DNA from: Chelonoidis abingdonii
Lineage: Eukaryota > Chordata > Testudines > Testudinidae
Direction of reading: 5' to 3'
Assembly (NCBI RefSeq): GCF_003597395.2
Contig: NC_133770.1
Coordinates: forward strand, 200,946,029-201,010,028
DNA length: 64,000 nt
Shown: positions 1 through 11,364 of the stretch, in pieces
How the letters are laid out: every line of letters begins with the position of its first letter
Position numbering within the stretch: the first letter of the stretch is position 1
Made by a program: the position numbers and the translations under genes
The notes under the pieces: generated by a model
Told to the model about the DNA's origin: nothing
The model's input: the letters and a program-made list of their open reading frames with translations, nothing else
Database searches by the model: none

Positions 1-1044
1 GAGTTCTCTCTTTCTAGCCCTAAGGGTGCTTCTATTCCATGAAGAACTTGGAGGGGAAGGAAGATGAGGTAGAATTCTTTACTTGTACAATGTCTGTAAC
101 CTGGTGGTGGCAGCAAAGCTCAGATTAACTTCACTGGCATGCACAATATATTATAATAACAACAATATAGTACTCCCAGATAAATGAGAGATGACTTTTA
201 GCATAATCCCATTATAGCATGCTATAAATACACTCTTCCAATTCACATACCAAAGGAATTTTAAGATGACACATAAAAATAGTGTAGTGCTACTATGGGG
301 GTCAGAAAGACTATAAAACTGGACTGCCCTGAAACCAGAACAATTCATTCTAAACCAGTGCTTGTGGATCACACAATATCTTTGAGGAAGCAGAAGATGA
401 GTAACAAAATAGACCATAACATTTATCAACATGAATGTAAGCAATAAGCAAGATTATATTTAGATAATGAGCATTTCATTTTTTAAAAATGTTATAATTT
501 GTGAAGTAGAAACCCAAAGATAGTGGCTTCCCAGTGTACAGATTATATTCTCTCCTGATAAGGAAAAACACAGATTTTGGTTTATCAATTTGTAAAAAAA
601 AAAAATGTTATTGAAGAGAAAATCTGAAGAAGTGCTGAGCAGCTCCCATGGGCATTAAGCAGAGGTATGCATGAGTGATGTGCAGGTGATCAGCATCAAT
701 CAGGGTTTACTGAGCATTAAGACATTTACATAGTTGCTAGGCTGAATTATCATTGTTTTATTCCTGCTGTTTCAGTCTTCCCAACCAGTGAGGCAAGCAC
801 ACTGACCCAAGACTAGTCTAGCGCAGGAGACAGTCCTCAGGCCAAAGAGAAAAAGCAGTGGAAGTAGAAAAGGCTGCAGGGATCTGTGTCTGCTCCTCCC
901 TGCACTTCAAATATGCTCTTGCAATTAGGGGCAACACAGCAGACAGTTCTTTGAAAGTTGCCAGGCTTCCACCATCCCTTCTCCTGCAGTGGCCTCTAAT
1001 ACAGTCAGCTAAGGAGTAGTTCACAAATACAGCATTGGGCCACA
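1..1044. other. Intronic sequence, nothing recognised
   Basis: This AT-rich stretch holds no convincing coding sequence or recognisable repeat. ORFs of 79-97 codons on the minus strand show no domain and overlap low-complexity AT tracts. It is most simply intron of the minus-strand DOK6 gene. Confidence 0.5.
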
Positions 1045-1169
1045 GTAGGCTTGCCAACCCCCCAGAATTGTCCTGGAGTCTCCAGGAATTAAAGATTAAT
1101 CTTCAATTAAAGATTATGTAATGTGATGAAACCTCCAGGAATACATCCAACCAAAACTGGCAACCCTAC
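1045..1169. mobile_element. Short inverted-repeat MITE (CTCCAGGAATTAAAGATTAATC-type)
   Basis: The ends are near-perfect terminal inverted repeats: GTAGGCTTGCCAAC on the left and GGCAACCCTAC on the right. The interior carries two inverted CTCCAGGAAT-type blocks around an ATTAAAGATTAATCTT core. It is non-coding, about 125 bp, and resembles a MITE I know to be abundant in turtles. Confidence 0.7.
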
Positions 1170-1405
1170 CTGCACCCAAACCCCTCATCTCCAGCCCCAC
1201 CCCAGAGCCCTCACCCCTTCCTGCACCCCATCCCCCTGCCCCAGCCCAGTGAAAATGAGCAACTGAGTGAGGGTGGGGGAGAGCAAGCGAGGGAGGGAGG
1301 GGGGCTGGAGTGAGTGGGGGGGTGGGGCCTCGGAGAAGGAGCGAAGCAGGGGCCTCCAGGCAGAGGTGTTCAGTTTTCTGCTATTAGAAATTTGGCAATT
1401 CTAGG
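1170..1405. repeat. GC-rich fragment of a TIR element
   Basis: A C-rich then G-rich low-complexity tract ends in ATTAGAAATTTGGCAATTCTA. That end resembles the right terminus of the larger GC-rich element at 27702-28546 (AATTAGAAAGGTGGCAAT). I read this as the 3' remnant of a related element abutting the preceding MITE. The overlapping 72-codon plus-strand ORF is not a gene. Confidence 0.45.
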
Positions 1406-2060
1406 CTATAGGCTCAGGCTCATAGGCCCAAACTTCTCTGCTTCTACAGCTCATGCTAGTAGTGAGATGAGATTAACAGAAGAGAATTGGCGTACGATGA
1501 CACCAACCAAACAGGTACTACATATTACTTAATACTATATAAAGCAGAAATAAAAATGAGCAAAATAAAATTTGGCCTAATCTTGCATGTCAATGGCCAA
1601 GCTTCAATTGATTATTTGGGGGAGAGGGACTATGCACAAAATATTCACCCCTTTCCATGACCTGTCTTCAGTATCACTGACTTTCAAAATCCCTGCTTAT
1701 ATCTATTCAAGTATAATCTCTTAATCAATTACAGGAAAATATCCTGCTTTGTAATTCTAGGATGGATGCCTGTTATTCTCTGGCTGCGGACAATACTGTG
1801 TATAAATAATAAAGCACTAACGAATAATCAGCTGGAAAGTGAATCAATAACTGGGGATTGACTATTAATTTTTATCTCCTTGGCTATATTATAAATAAAG
1901 GACTAGGGCATCTCACTCCCTCTCTGGCAGGATATTTAACTAGCAGTTTTCCAGTTAGAGATGCCCTGAACAGAACACATCAATAACTGAAATATGAGGG
2001 ACTAATGTAACAGTTTGTACAGAATATGAGGACTATTCTTATGTTAATAAAGTACATCTC
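1406..2060. other. Intronic sequence, nothing recognised
   Basis: AT-rich sequence without a recognisable repeat, exon or RNA gene. Confidence 0.45.
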
Positions 2061-2236
2061 TACCCCGATATAATGTGACTCGATATAACACGAATTCGGA
2101 TATAATACAGTAAAGCAGCACTCTGGGCGGGCGGGGTTGTGCACTCCGGAGGATCAAAGCAAGTTTGATATAACGTGGTTTCACCTATAACACAGCAAGA
2201 TTTTTTGGCTCCTGAGGACAGCGTTATATCAGGGTA
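2061..2236. mobile_element. Tc1/mariner-type MITE with TA target site
   Basis: The ends are TACCCCGATATAA and TTATATCAGGGTA, an inverted repeat of about 13 bp whose outermost TA on each side fits the TA target duplication of Tc1/mariner transposons. The interior repeats GATATAAC motifs in both orientations around a short GC-rich core. It has no coding capacity. The superfamily is inferred from the TA flanks and termini. Confidence 0.75.
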
Positions 2237-3372
2237 GATGTGTATATATATTCACCCATATTTCAACATCTCTTCTCACATATCTCTTCTCAGTTTTTCT
2301 TTCTTTGCTCCAGTTGAAATCACGCTAATCATTGCAATGACAGAAGATTGTACCCTTACATTTTACCGAGACTTGAACCACTGTAAAATATGCTTTGAAC
2401 ACTTTGCAATAGTCACAACACACTTACTAAAAACACATATACGGAATATTTGGGTCCAGTATGGGCAGAGCCCAGGGTATTACAGCTGTTGATAGTAAAG
2501 AAGCTTTCCAAGGAATGAAGTCAGCCTGCTAGAAAGTCAGCTCCCATAGCTACCTACAGAATAAACAAATGCAAAATGTACCCTGCTGTGAAACAATATG
2601 AAAATCACTGATATGTTGAAGTAACTGATACAGTAAACACCTTTCTATGACAGAGAATTTACTAGCTGGAGAGCACAAATCAATGCACAGACAGTATTAA
2701 CAAATATTGGCTTCTGCTAAGGTGGAGATGAAAAATTATTGACCTAAGAGATACATATTGTGAGGGAGACTGTCCTCTCCGCCTCTATGAGCAGAGAGGA
2801 ACCCTAATCTAATGGATATGGCTGGTGGATGGGAGAGGGAAATGTCAGCTCTGTGACACTGTCTCACTATTACTGGGACCCTGCAGATGCCTTGCTGATG
2901 AAGCTCTGCTGAAATGTAGTCATGCAGCATTTTGCGATAGGGCTAAGTGGAAGAGGCAAACAGGTTTTTTTTAAGCAGCAGCATCCTTTGCAGAGTCTAA
3001 GGGTTTCACAAGTAGAAATCTAATAGGAGATAATGATGTTTGAAGGCAATAGTACCTTCCATGGATGTTGCTGAACAAAGATTAAGGGTACCATAGCTAT
3101 TTCAAAAGGAGAGGTGGGAAAGAGCAGAGCAGTTTGAAGGGGTCAATCTTCCTGTCTCTGCAGGTCAAGGGATTCCCTTCCATACAGAAGCTCCAGATCC
3201 ACATGGTCTGGAGACTGAAGCCACAGTATGGGATTATTGCTCAGTTCTTTTGCCTTCATTTGGTTGGCTTCTCTACATGAGGGGCAATCCATTTCTGACT
3301 GAGACGAAACATTATTGGAACTTTTTGTATCCTGTTTGAATGCATATTCACATTTCAGAATTATCATCCTCT
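2237..3372. other. Intronic sequence, nothing recognised
   Basis: No coding, RNA or repeat feature could be supported. Short ORFs of 64-84 codons here lack domains or splice context. Confidence 0.45.
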
Positions 3373-3381
3373 CAACAAGAA

Positions 3382-3699
3382 TTGGTTACTCACCCTGTGC
3401 AGTAACTGTGGTTCTTCGAGATGTGTTCCCCTATGGATGCTCCACTCCAGGTGCACTTGCACCCTCTACACCTTTGATCAGAGATTTCTCAGAGCAGTGT
3501 CCATTCAGACCACTCATGCACATTACTCTGTCTCGTGCTCCATGCTGTTATATGGCACTGCGCGGATGAACCACCCTTCTCTACTGCGAAGCTCCACAGC
3601 AGAGAATTCTGAAGCAGAGAGGAAAGAGAGCAGGCAGTAGAGCACCCATAAGGGACACAGATCGTGAAGAACCACAGTTACTACACAAGTTGAGTAACC
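3382..3699. repeat. DIRS terminal and internal complementary region (foldback)
   Basis: Positions 3382-3440 (GGTTACTCACC... to GGATGCTC) are nearly the reverse complement of 3637-3699 (GAGCACCC... to GAGTAACC). The arms are about 60 bp apart by about 200 bp. In DIRS elements a complementary region next to the 3' terminal repeat matches the outer ends and is thought to template circle formation. The position, at the 3' end of the minus-strand element, fits. Confidence 0.65.
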
Positions 3700-3830
3700 G
3701 TGTAAGTATACAGGCCCCAAGTTGTAGCTTTACATATTTCAGTTATGGGACCATTTTTGAGAAAGACTGTAGAAGTAGAAATAGATCTTGCAGAGTGAAT
3801 TCTGAACTCCTGGGAGGTAAGCTGCTGTGA

Positions 3831-4320
3831 TTACACTCTGTGTATGCAACAATTTGACAGCCTCAGAATGGGAGGGGGAGGGGGTCTTGCCCCTACTTGT
3901 TGTTTAACATAGAACATGGATGACACAATGCCTATCATGGCCTTCATGTATTTGCCCCCCAAAAGAGGTAGAAACTGGAGACAAGTGTATCTGACTGCCC
4001 TGAGTTCCAGGAGGTCGATGTGCAGGGTGGTTTCCTGAGGCAACCAGGTGCCTTGGGCTGTGTGGGTGTCTAGCTGTGCTCCCCATCCCAACAGGAATTC
4101 ATCCGTTGTTATGTTAACTGCTGGAGAAGGGCGGGTGAAAGGGACTCCAGCACAAAGGTTGTGAGGGTATTGCCAACAATTGAGAGATTCCTTTATGAAG
4201 GTGGGTATGGAAAGTAGTGTAGTTGGACAGGGCTACAAATCTGTGCATTCGGGGGTATGCTCTTGCCACCACTGAATCGAGATGAGCTCCTATGAATGCT
4301 AAATTTTGCACAGGGATCAA
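3831..4320 (-). pseudogene. DIRS RNase H-like domain remnant
   Basis: Two minus-strand frames carry the pieces. The frame at 4114-4320 has IGAHLDSVVARAY, and the frame at 3831-4091 has GWGAQLDTHTAQGTW followed by HIDLLELRAVR, which match the RT-RNase H junction and RNase H region of DIRS pol as I know it. The reading frame changes between pieces, so no continuous product is possible. Downstream, where the tyrosine recombinase should begin, the sequence passes almost directly into the terminal repeat. The frame ends in a proline run encoded by a G-rich plus-strand tract near 3870. Confidence 0.65.
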
Positions 4321-4329
4321 GGTGAATAT

Positions 4330-5045
4330 TTAAATGTTCAATTGCAGCCCAATTTGAGGAACAGGTATATGGCTTCACAAGTTGCCCATGAAGTTAGGCC
4401 CAGGGAGCAATGTTTTGGAAGCCAATCATCTAGGTAAGGGAACACCAGAATTCCTTTTCTGAGGAGATGTGTCACTACTACTGACATGACCTTTGACCTT
4501 TGAGAAGACATTTGGGACAGATGATTGGCCAAAAGGGAGAACCTTGTACTGAAAATGGTCCTGATCAACAGTAAAACATTGGTGTCTTTTATGGGATAAA
4601 TGCACTGCTATATGGAAATATGCATTCTGAAGACAGGGCTGAGAACAAGTCCCTTGGTTCAGTGATGGAATTATTGCTGCAAGTATCACCATTTTGAATT
4701 TTTGTGTCTTCACTAAGTTGTTGAGTAGTCTTAAATCTAGGATGGGTCTCAACCACTGCTCTTTTTTGGAACCAGGAAATACCTGGAATTACCCCCTGCT
4801 CCCAATGCTGCATGGAAACTGATTTTATAGCATCTAAGAGTAGAAGAGCATCTATTTACTGTGGAACAGGTCCCTGAAGACAAATTGGGTTGGCAGGCAG
4901 AAGAGAAGCTAATGAGATGGGGTTCCTTGTGGAAATTATCTGCAAACCTCACTTGTCCAAAGTGATGGACTTCCAAGTCTGCTGCAAATGGTAAGGGTAG
5001 TTGCCAAAGAGAGGTAGGCAGGTGAAAGGCTGACCATCCTGTCAA
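4330..5045 (-). pseudogene. DIRS reverse transcriptase remnant
   Basis: The frame at 4426-4752 reads RPILDLRLLNNLVKTQKFKM near its start, then QNAYFHIAVHLSHKR and DHFQYKVLPFGQSS, the fingers-palm signature of DIRS/Gypsy-type reverse transcriptase. The overlapping frame at 4338-4568 carries VFPYLDDWL, the catalytic YLDD block. The upstream frame at 4749-5045 supplies the N-terminal side and ends YFLVPKKSSG, leading into RPILDLR. Expected residues are changed: the usual aspartate in LQDAYFHI is asparagine here. At least two frame changes break the gene. The family assignment is confident; activity is excluded. Confidence 0.75.
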
Positions 5046-5132
5046 AATTGGTACTTCAGAGTGGAGGGTTGTGAGGTCAAAGGTGAGGTAGGTGATTTTC
5101 TTCTCTAGTACCTATGTCTCTTCCATTGAGAT

Positions 5133-7164
5133 TTATATGACCTTTGCAAATTTGAGAATTGAGTGGGGCAGGATCTCTGTGCTATCTGAGACCAACTGAA
5201 CTTTCTCTTTTGGGTAGGTGTATAGGTCCTCAGAAAATATAAAGTGGCCCTGGAGTCTCAACATGTGCAGGGATTCTTCCATGATGTCAACGAACAGCTT
5301 AGTGACATCAAAAGGAAGGTCTTTGACTGTATTCTGGTCCTTCTTTGGAAATCCTGAGAGCTGAAGCCAGGAGGCCCTCCTCATAACTACTGCCATAGAA
5401 ACTGAAATCAACAGCAGTATCAACAGCACTGAGAGAAGCCTGCAGAGATATTCTGGTGAGCAGCTGGCTTTCTGCAATATTTGCTTGGAATTACTCTCTG
5501 TGTTCTGTTGGTAAATATGCAATAAAGGAGTTCAGTTTGGTACAATTTGCATGGTTGTACTTCTCCATTAATGCCTGGTAGATGGTAATTCCAAACTTTA
5601 AAGTAGCTGTTGAATATGATTTTCTACAAAGCAGGTCGAGGGGCTTGTGATTTCTATCAGAGGGCATAGATTTAGTGTGGTGCTGCCTTCCATATTCAAT
5701 AACTGCCTCGACCATCAAGGATTTAGGAGAGGGATGATAAAATAAAATTTCTGAGTCCTTAGAGGGAACATAATATTTTTTTTCTATGCTCTTGCATGTG
5801 TGTGGAATTGAGGCCAAGGTGTACCAGATAATTTTTGCAGGATCCAGGAGTCCTCATTAACAGGCAAGGCAATGCAGGCAGATAGAGCTGTGTGGAGGAT
5901 GTCAAGCAACTTATGATGAGGTTCTTTAACCTCCTCAAGGGGGATTTGCAAAGAATCCACAACCCTTTTGATAAGGTCCTGGAACTATTTAAAATTGTCA
6001 GAGAGGGATAGTTGAGGTGGCATGATCTCTTCATCTGGGGAGAGAGCTCTTCAGCAGCCCTAGCTTCCTGTTTCTCAAAGGATTCTTCCTAAGTTTCTGG
6101 TCTCCTGGAGAGGGAGAGTGAGGAAGGTTGTCTATCTCTGTGACAGATGGTGCTTGAGGACCTAGAGAATTGCTGATGATAGGCCACCCAGGGTCTCAGT
6201 ATGACTAACTGGATGATGCATATGGCATGGGTGGCAGCATCCATGAGTGTTCATATTAGCAAGATGGTGGTTGTGGATGTCTCTCATGAGTAAGATCAAC
6301 TGCCTCAGAGACCTGTGGAAAAGAGCTTCTATAGGGACAGAGTGGATAGATATTTAAGAGACCAAGGCAAGATCTGCTTCAGACTCCGTCGTCTCCAAGT
6401 CACTTTGAAGTACTGAAGACATTTGATATACAACTGTTGGTACTGGATGGGTGTCTGGGGATCCCGAGGTCCTCAGTACTGAGAACAGATCAGAGACGAG
6501 CAATGGGAAGTCAGGAGTCTCAGACACAGCCAGGTCTCAGGGAAAACTAAACTTCTGAGGTACCAAGAATGTTGCTGATACCATGTCTATGGCTTGAGCT
6601 GAAATAATGGTAGCTGAGGGAGCTGACGATATCATGAGTCTTGAATGCTCCAAGGAGAGTCCAGATGGAGTCTGAATGGTACTTTTTTGTTACCAAGTGT
6701 GAAGAGGTAGAGCTCTTCTTCCTGCCTCACTCCTCTGTTGGTACCAAAGGTCTATTGGAGGCTGACATTTTGGAGTCTCTAGGCTTAACTGAGCCCTCAA
6801 AACCTAAGGAACCAGCACCCTCATTGGGTAGAGACCAATGGGATACAAAGTGGCTAGAGTCATCAGCAACCTCAACTTCTTTGATGTAGGTTCCCTACCT
6901 GGTGAACTTGGGGCATGAACTTTGGAAGTCTTATGAGAGGAATCTTGTGTCTTCCCCTTAGATTCCCTCGAGGAGTGCAGCTTGGAGATTGCGCAAGTAG
7001 CTGACTTGCTTGGAGAGAGGCATACGGGGCGGGGGGTCCCCTGGTCTAGGTTAGAGTCTGGGCACAGTGAGCTTTCCATCACGAGGAGTCAAAGTTTGAT
7101 CTCCCTGCTTTTTCTGACTGTAGATTTTAATGCTAGACAAAAGTTGCACTTTTGGAAAATATGA
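5133..7164 (-). pseudogene. DIRS gag-like ORF remnant
   Basis: Minus-strand frames at 5133-5522, 5491-5817, 5759-6034 and 6804-7082 lie in order upstream of the reverse transcriptase. Recognisable stretches are KKYYVPSKDSEILFYHPSP and LLCRKSYSTATLKFGI in the 5491-5817 frame, and VVMRRASWLQLSGFPK in the 5133-5522 frame. These match the gag-like first ORF of vertebrate DIRS elements as I recall it. The N-terminal part is serine/lysine-rich and poorly conserved. Frames shift and stop repeatedly, and no intact start can be assigned. Confidence 0.65.
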
Positions 7165-7489
7165 GATTCCCTGAGGCAGTGGATGCAGTAGGAGTGCCAT
7201 CACTCCCTGGGATTGCCTCAAGGCACAACACGCAATATTTGAAACCAGGAGAACTGGCCTTGCATTTCCAGTAAAGCAAAAGCTTCCAGGAGCGGAGAAA
7301 CTATGTAAAAGATATTTTACATATATATATAAAAGGTTTTTTAAAAACTACTACAGCTAAAACTACTATTAAATACTAGCTACTACTAAGAACAACTGTA
7401 ATTAACTAACTGCTAAAAGAGCTAAGAGGACACAGTTGAGGTAAACTGTGTCCCCTTAACAACTGTTAATGCTTAGTCTCTGGCTGAGG

Positions 7490-7680
7490 CCACTGAGAAG
7501 GAACTGAAGGCAGTTCGCCTACGCAGTGCTATATAACACTGAGTAACACCCATGTGCGAGCCAAATAACACAGCTATAAGATATCTCCATTAAAGGCACA
7601 GGGGTGCACCTACAGTGGAGCACCCATATGGATACTATTTGAAGAAGACTATACATTAACTGACTCATCGCATGAGTCCT
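7490..7680. repeat. DIRS outer inverted terminal repeat
   Basis: The reverse complement of this block aligns with the left terminus at 3395-3570. Shared landmarks in order are TTCTTC, TGCTCCACT, AGGTGCAC, a GGAGATAT/CAGAGATT block, and TATAGCACTGCGTAGGCG against TATGGCACTGCGCGGATG. Identity is moderate, in line with old age. Confidence 0.6.
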
Positions 7681-8398
7681 TCCAGCCATTTGTGACCCAG
7701 AATTTTCCTGATGAAGGAACAATTTTTATTTTAAGACTTAGCATTTAAGTGGTAGATTTTTATCTTATTAGTTTTATTTTACACCTACACTGGAGAAGTC
7801 TGTCAAACTGCCCATACCCACAGAGTTCAGTGTGAGAAGAGGAAAGTGAAGGGAACTGCTTAAATTCAGTTAAGCTGAAGAGCAGAATAAACAGGCATAA
7901 GGTTATTAAAGTAAATTTAAAAATCACACTGTGGGCAAGGGTCAAATCAAAACCACATATTAATAGTACCTAATTATGCTTAGCATTTATGTAGAGCTGG
8001 GCAAACCCTGAGAAAGATTATTAATAAAATTTTCACCATCTTCTAAATAAAATTTAGCTTTAGCCTTTTTCATGCCTCTTTTTATTCAGTTTTTAATAAC
8101 TTCTGCGTGAGCAAAGTTTGTATGAATATTGAAAAAGGGAATGCTGGGCCTGTAGTTGAGATTCATTTATTAGACTAAAGAAAATTTGTTTTGGGGCTGT
8201 AAGGAATATTTTTGTTTACATCAAAATACCAAAGTCTAGAGTGTAAATTAACAGCTGGTATATGCAGTCACAATCACACTGATGTCAGCAGCACATATAC
8301 CAGCTTTGAGATTGGCCCTGGGTTCCAAGTAAATTGATTTGCAATGTTGGAGTAGCTTGGAAAACAAACAGGTGTTTTCGAAGTATGGAATTAAATGT
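7681..8398. other. Intronic sequence, nothing recognised
   Basis: AT-rich intron with no supportable feature. Confidence 0.45.
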
Positions 8399-8471
8399 TG
8401 CCTCACTGCTCATTTGGTAGAGCCTCAGACTCTTAATCTGAGGGTCCAGGGTTCAAGTTCCTGGTCAGCTG
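8399..8471 (+). pseudogene. tRNA-Lys-like pseudogene (anticodon CTT)
   Basis: The sequence contains GCTCATTTGGTAGAGC (D arm), a perfect 5-bp anticodon stem TCAGA/TCTGA around CTCTTAA (anticodon CTT, lysine), and CAGGGTTCAAGTTCCTG (T arm with an intact TTCAAGT loop). The A-box and B-box regions are therefore preserved. The acceptor stem does not pair: TGCCTCA faces GTCAGCT, with only two or three possible pairs. A run of 11 A residues follows about 22 bp downstream, which would fit a retroposed copy. It most resembles tRNA-Lys-TTT outside the anticodon. A functional gene is unlikely. Confidence 0.6.
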
Positions 8472-9674
8472 ATAAACTTCTCACTGTGATTGTAAAAAAA
8501 AAAATCTTGTAGGCACTCAAATATAACAGTGATGGGAGCCATACAAGGACCTAGATAGTACAGTTGGTCAGGAATTTGCTGTCAATGTTTTTTTGGGGGG
8601 GGAAGGAAAATCAGTTTCCACAAAATTAAAATTTTATTTTAGCAACTTTTTTCAGTTTTCCAACAGGAAAATCAAAACTAAATATTTTGTTTCATGTCAC
8701 ATCCTTGAGAATAAGGAGGATATACACTTACCTCTTTCTGATTCTCCTTGTCCTACCATGAATGTCCTGCAATATTTTCTTATCCTTTAACTCTTTATTT
8801 TCAAAATATATTCATTTTCAACTTCCAGGGCTGTTTCTGATAATCGGTGATTGCCTTCAGATTATACAGTTCATTAAGGTAAGTTTGCATTTTGTTAGCT
8901 TCAGTTTGTTCTCTTCTTCTTGTGCCAGATATTTAGTTTTGTGTCATATACCATCATTGCATCCTTCAGAGTTCTCCATACAAATCTTTTTTTGCTTTCC
9001 TGGAGCCTAAGGATGACATTTTATAGATGTGCACTTGTATTTCATTCCAATTCATAGATTTCTATGGGATATGCAGTACTGTGTTATGTCTTTAAGAATG
9101 GTAGATGTGTGAGCCCCATAAGACCTCATATATTTGGATCTGTGAAGTACTGTACATGCGGCTCATGGAGGCCATTTTGGACTTCAGTGAAGAACAAGTA
9201 CTCCAGCCTCCAGAGCTGTTTTTGAAGCTCTTACTGATTCATTTTCACTTGGAAAATGTATATCTGATCTCCAACATTATCTAAATGGTATTTGAGATTA
9301 AATAGACTTTTTCTAAGGGAAAGGAGGAAGGGGGGAAACACTTCTTAAAAGCTTCAAAAGCAGCTCTGGGAGATTTTATCTTTAGACAGCAGGAAGCATG
9401 TGAGGGTCTCTACTACACTGTAGTACTGCTGTAGTACTCTGTATACAAGGTAATACACTAGGCCTTTCAGTCTAGTGTTAAACAGATCGGCCATCTTGGG
9501 AGTTTGAATGCAGACTCTTAACACCTCGCAGTAACTTCACCCAGGTAACTATTTCCACATTGGTGTGCTGAATGGATGCCACGGTGCTTGGTAATGAATA
9601 TTGATCTGGACCCAAAATGTGATTTATGTGCAGGACTTCTGAAGTGGTGTGCTGGAATCTAAGGGGGAACAGAC
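8472..9674. other. Intronic sequence, nothing recognised
   Basis: A pyrimidine-rich and AT-rich stretch. ORFs of 65-82 codons at 8593-9010 have no domain. No repeat was identified. Confidence 0.4.
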
Positions 9675-10472
9675 CATTTCGGAACACCCCTTGTAGTCAC
9701 AAAGCCTGTGACTGCAAGCCCTTAAAGGCTAACTGCCAAACAATGGAGCAACATTGGGGTGGGACTGGCTGACTGGAAAAAAAACACCCAGTAAGAGGCA
9801 AAAGGAAGACTTCACACTTAGGCCTTGTAACAAAAGTCATTAAGCAATATTGTAATTAGACTCAGGCATACACAGGCAGGGTTGGACTTTGAGAAAGGGG
9901 AGTTTTCTCTGAGAGGGGGAACAGACTGCGGGACACGCTCTGGGTACATCTATACTACCCGCAAGACAGACGCCCTTACTCCACCTTGGCAGAAGGAGTA
10001 AGCAGCTTCGACAGGGGAGCCGCAACAGTTGACTCACTGCCGTGAGGACGGCCAGGTATGTCAAACTAAGATACTTTGACTTTAGCTACGAGAATATCTA
10101 TACGTAGCTGAAGTTGCGTAACTTAGTTCAATCCTCCTCTCAGTGTAGACTAGCCATCTGAAAGGGAAATGGACACCAGACTGGGTCCAAGAGCTTTGGG
10201 GCTTCCTAAAAGAATATAAGTAGGGCCTGCTGTCTCTCTGTAACTCAGGAGGAAAGTCCATCCAACTTAGCTAGTAGGGAAGCATAAGATTAGATGAGAT
10301 TAAATATTAATGTAAGCTGTTGGCTGTTTAAAATCATGTTGTCTATCTGTGTTAGATAAACCTATTTGTTTTATGAAGGCTATTCATCACCGCATAGTGC
10401 TGGTCACAAGCTCCTGAAGAGAAGAAACACAGACATCCAGTCAGACCTGCGTGTTACGAAACAGTTGGCCTA
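9675..10472 (+). mobile_element. Probable endogenous-retrovirus LTR, split by a MITE
   Basis: The parts on either side of the MITE at 9942-10155 (9675-9941 and 10156-10472) read as one LTR-like unit that I recognise from turtle repeats. It has GTGACTGCAAGCCCTTAAAGG near the start, GTGGGACTGGCTGACTGG, and GATAAACCTATTTGTTTTATG before a segment like an R-U5 region. No internal viral genes are present, so it would be a solo LTR. Boundaries are approximate and no target duplication was resolved. Confidence 0.5.
9942..10155 (+). mobile_element. MITE, GGGTAYRTCTAYACT/AGTGTAGACTAGCC family
   Basis: The terminal inverted repeats are GGGTACATCTATACTAC and CAGTGTAGACTAGCC. The right half contains TAAGATACTTTGACTTTAGCTACG and CGTAGCTGAAGTTGCGTAACTTAG, an inverted pair also found in the copy at 42184-42478. 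It lacks the central palindrome of that copy. It interrupts the LTR-like sequence. Confidence 0.65.
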
Positions 10473-11061
10473 GATGGGAGTGCTGTACTATGTCCTGATA
10501 AGAGTGGGAGAATTGCAAAATTCCACCTTGAGACAGGCAAGGTTACAAGGCCTAATACCTGAGCATGTGCACTCAGTAAGACCAGAAAGGGGACTGTGGT
10601 ACAAACAGTTACATAACCATGACAAGGAGTTCCTAGCTCTATTGTACAACTTTACCGACATTTAATTTCCAGAAATGGACCTTCATTTTATGTGCACAGA
10701 AACTGCTGGCTACTCATGAATTTTAATGAAAGGTAAAGAATGCAGCTACCTAAACTTTCGATAAAATAAAATTTCACAAATAGTTCACAATAAGGTTGTC
10801 ATTATCCTACCCCAATGTTCAATTACACACACAGTCCTGCTGACCTAGTGTTTCTGATGTTTTTAGAAGCCTAGTTTTATATCTATATCATATGAAGATA
10901 TTTGAATAATAAAAACATAAAATACTCGAACAGTGTTATCATGAAGCACAAAGCTTCCTAGATAGTTCATTAATGCCTTTTATAAAGAAGCATTTGCTTA
11001 CTTTTACTAGTTATTTCCCAAATACTATAAAGGTTTTGAAATATACCTGTGGTATTAATTA

Positions 11062-11236
11062 CACACATACACACATTGTGTGTATAGATAGATAGATATA
11101 CATATATGTATGTGTGCATGTGCACACACATAATTAATCCATAAATATATTTCAAGAGATAATGTTTAAGAAATAATTAGTAAAAGTAAACAAACTTCTC
11201 TCTCTGTGTGTGTATACACACACACACACACACACA
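11062..11236. repeat. AC/TG/GATA microsatellite cluster
   Basis: An imperfect ACAC/TGTG/GATA tract at about 11062-11131 is followed by TCTCTCTGTGTGTGTATACAC and about ten CA units at 11197-11236. These are simple repeats, with alternating pyrimidine-purine runs either side of a TATA centre. Confidence 0.85.
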
Positions 11237-11364
11237 GATGCATTTCATTTTTTTGCATGTACTTTATGCGTATCTAATTAGGGGTTTGTGTGACTTTTGA
11301 GTGGTTGTTTACAAAGTCTTAACACTGTAGTAATGATAGGAGTTTTCATGGAATATGTTTATAT

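Larger units (their letters stand above)
3373..7680 (-). mobile_element. DIRS-like tyrosine-recombinase retrotransposon, degraded
   Basis: The element runs on the minus strand, with gag remnants (5133-7164), a reverse transcriptase (about 4330-5045) and RNase H-like sequence (3831-4320). Its ends are inverted relative to each other: the left end near 3410-3560 reads TTCTTCGAGATGTG then TGCTCCACT, and the reverse complement of 7500-7675 reads TTCTTCAAATAG then TGCTCCACT. Inverted termini rather than direct LTRs are typical of DIRS elements. A second internal complementary copy lies at 3637-3699. A complete element also carries a tyrosine recombinase downstream of RNase H; only about 130 bp separate RNase H from the left terminal structure, so that gene is missing. 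Stops and frameshifts break every reading frame, so it is immobile. Confidence 0.8.
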
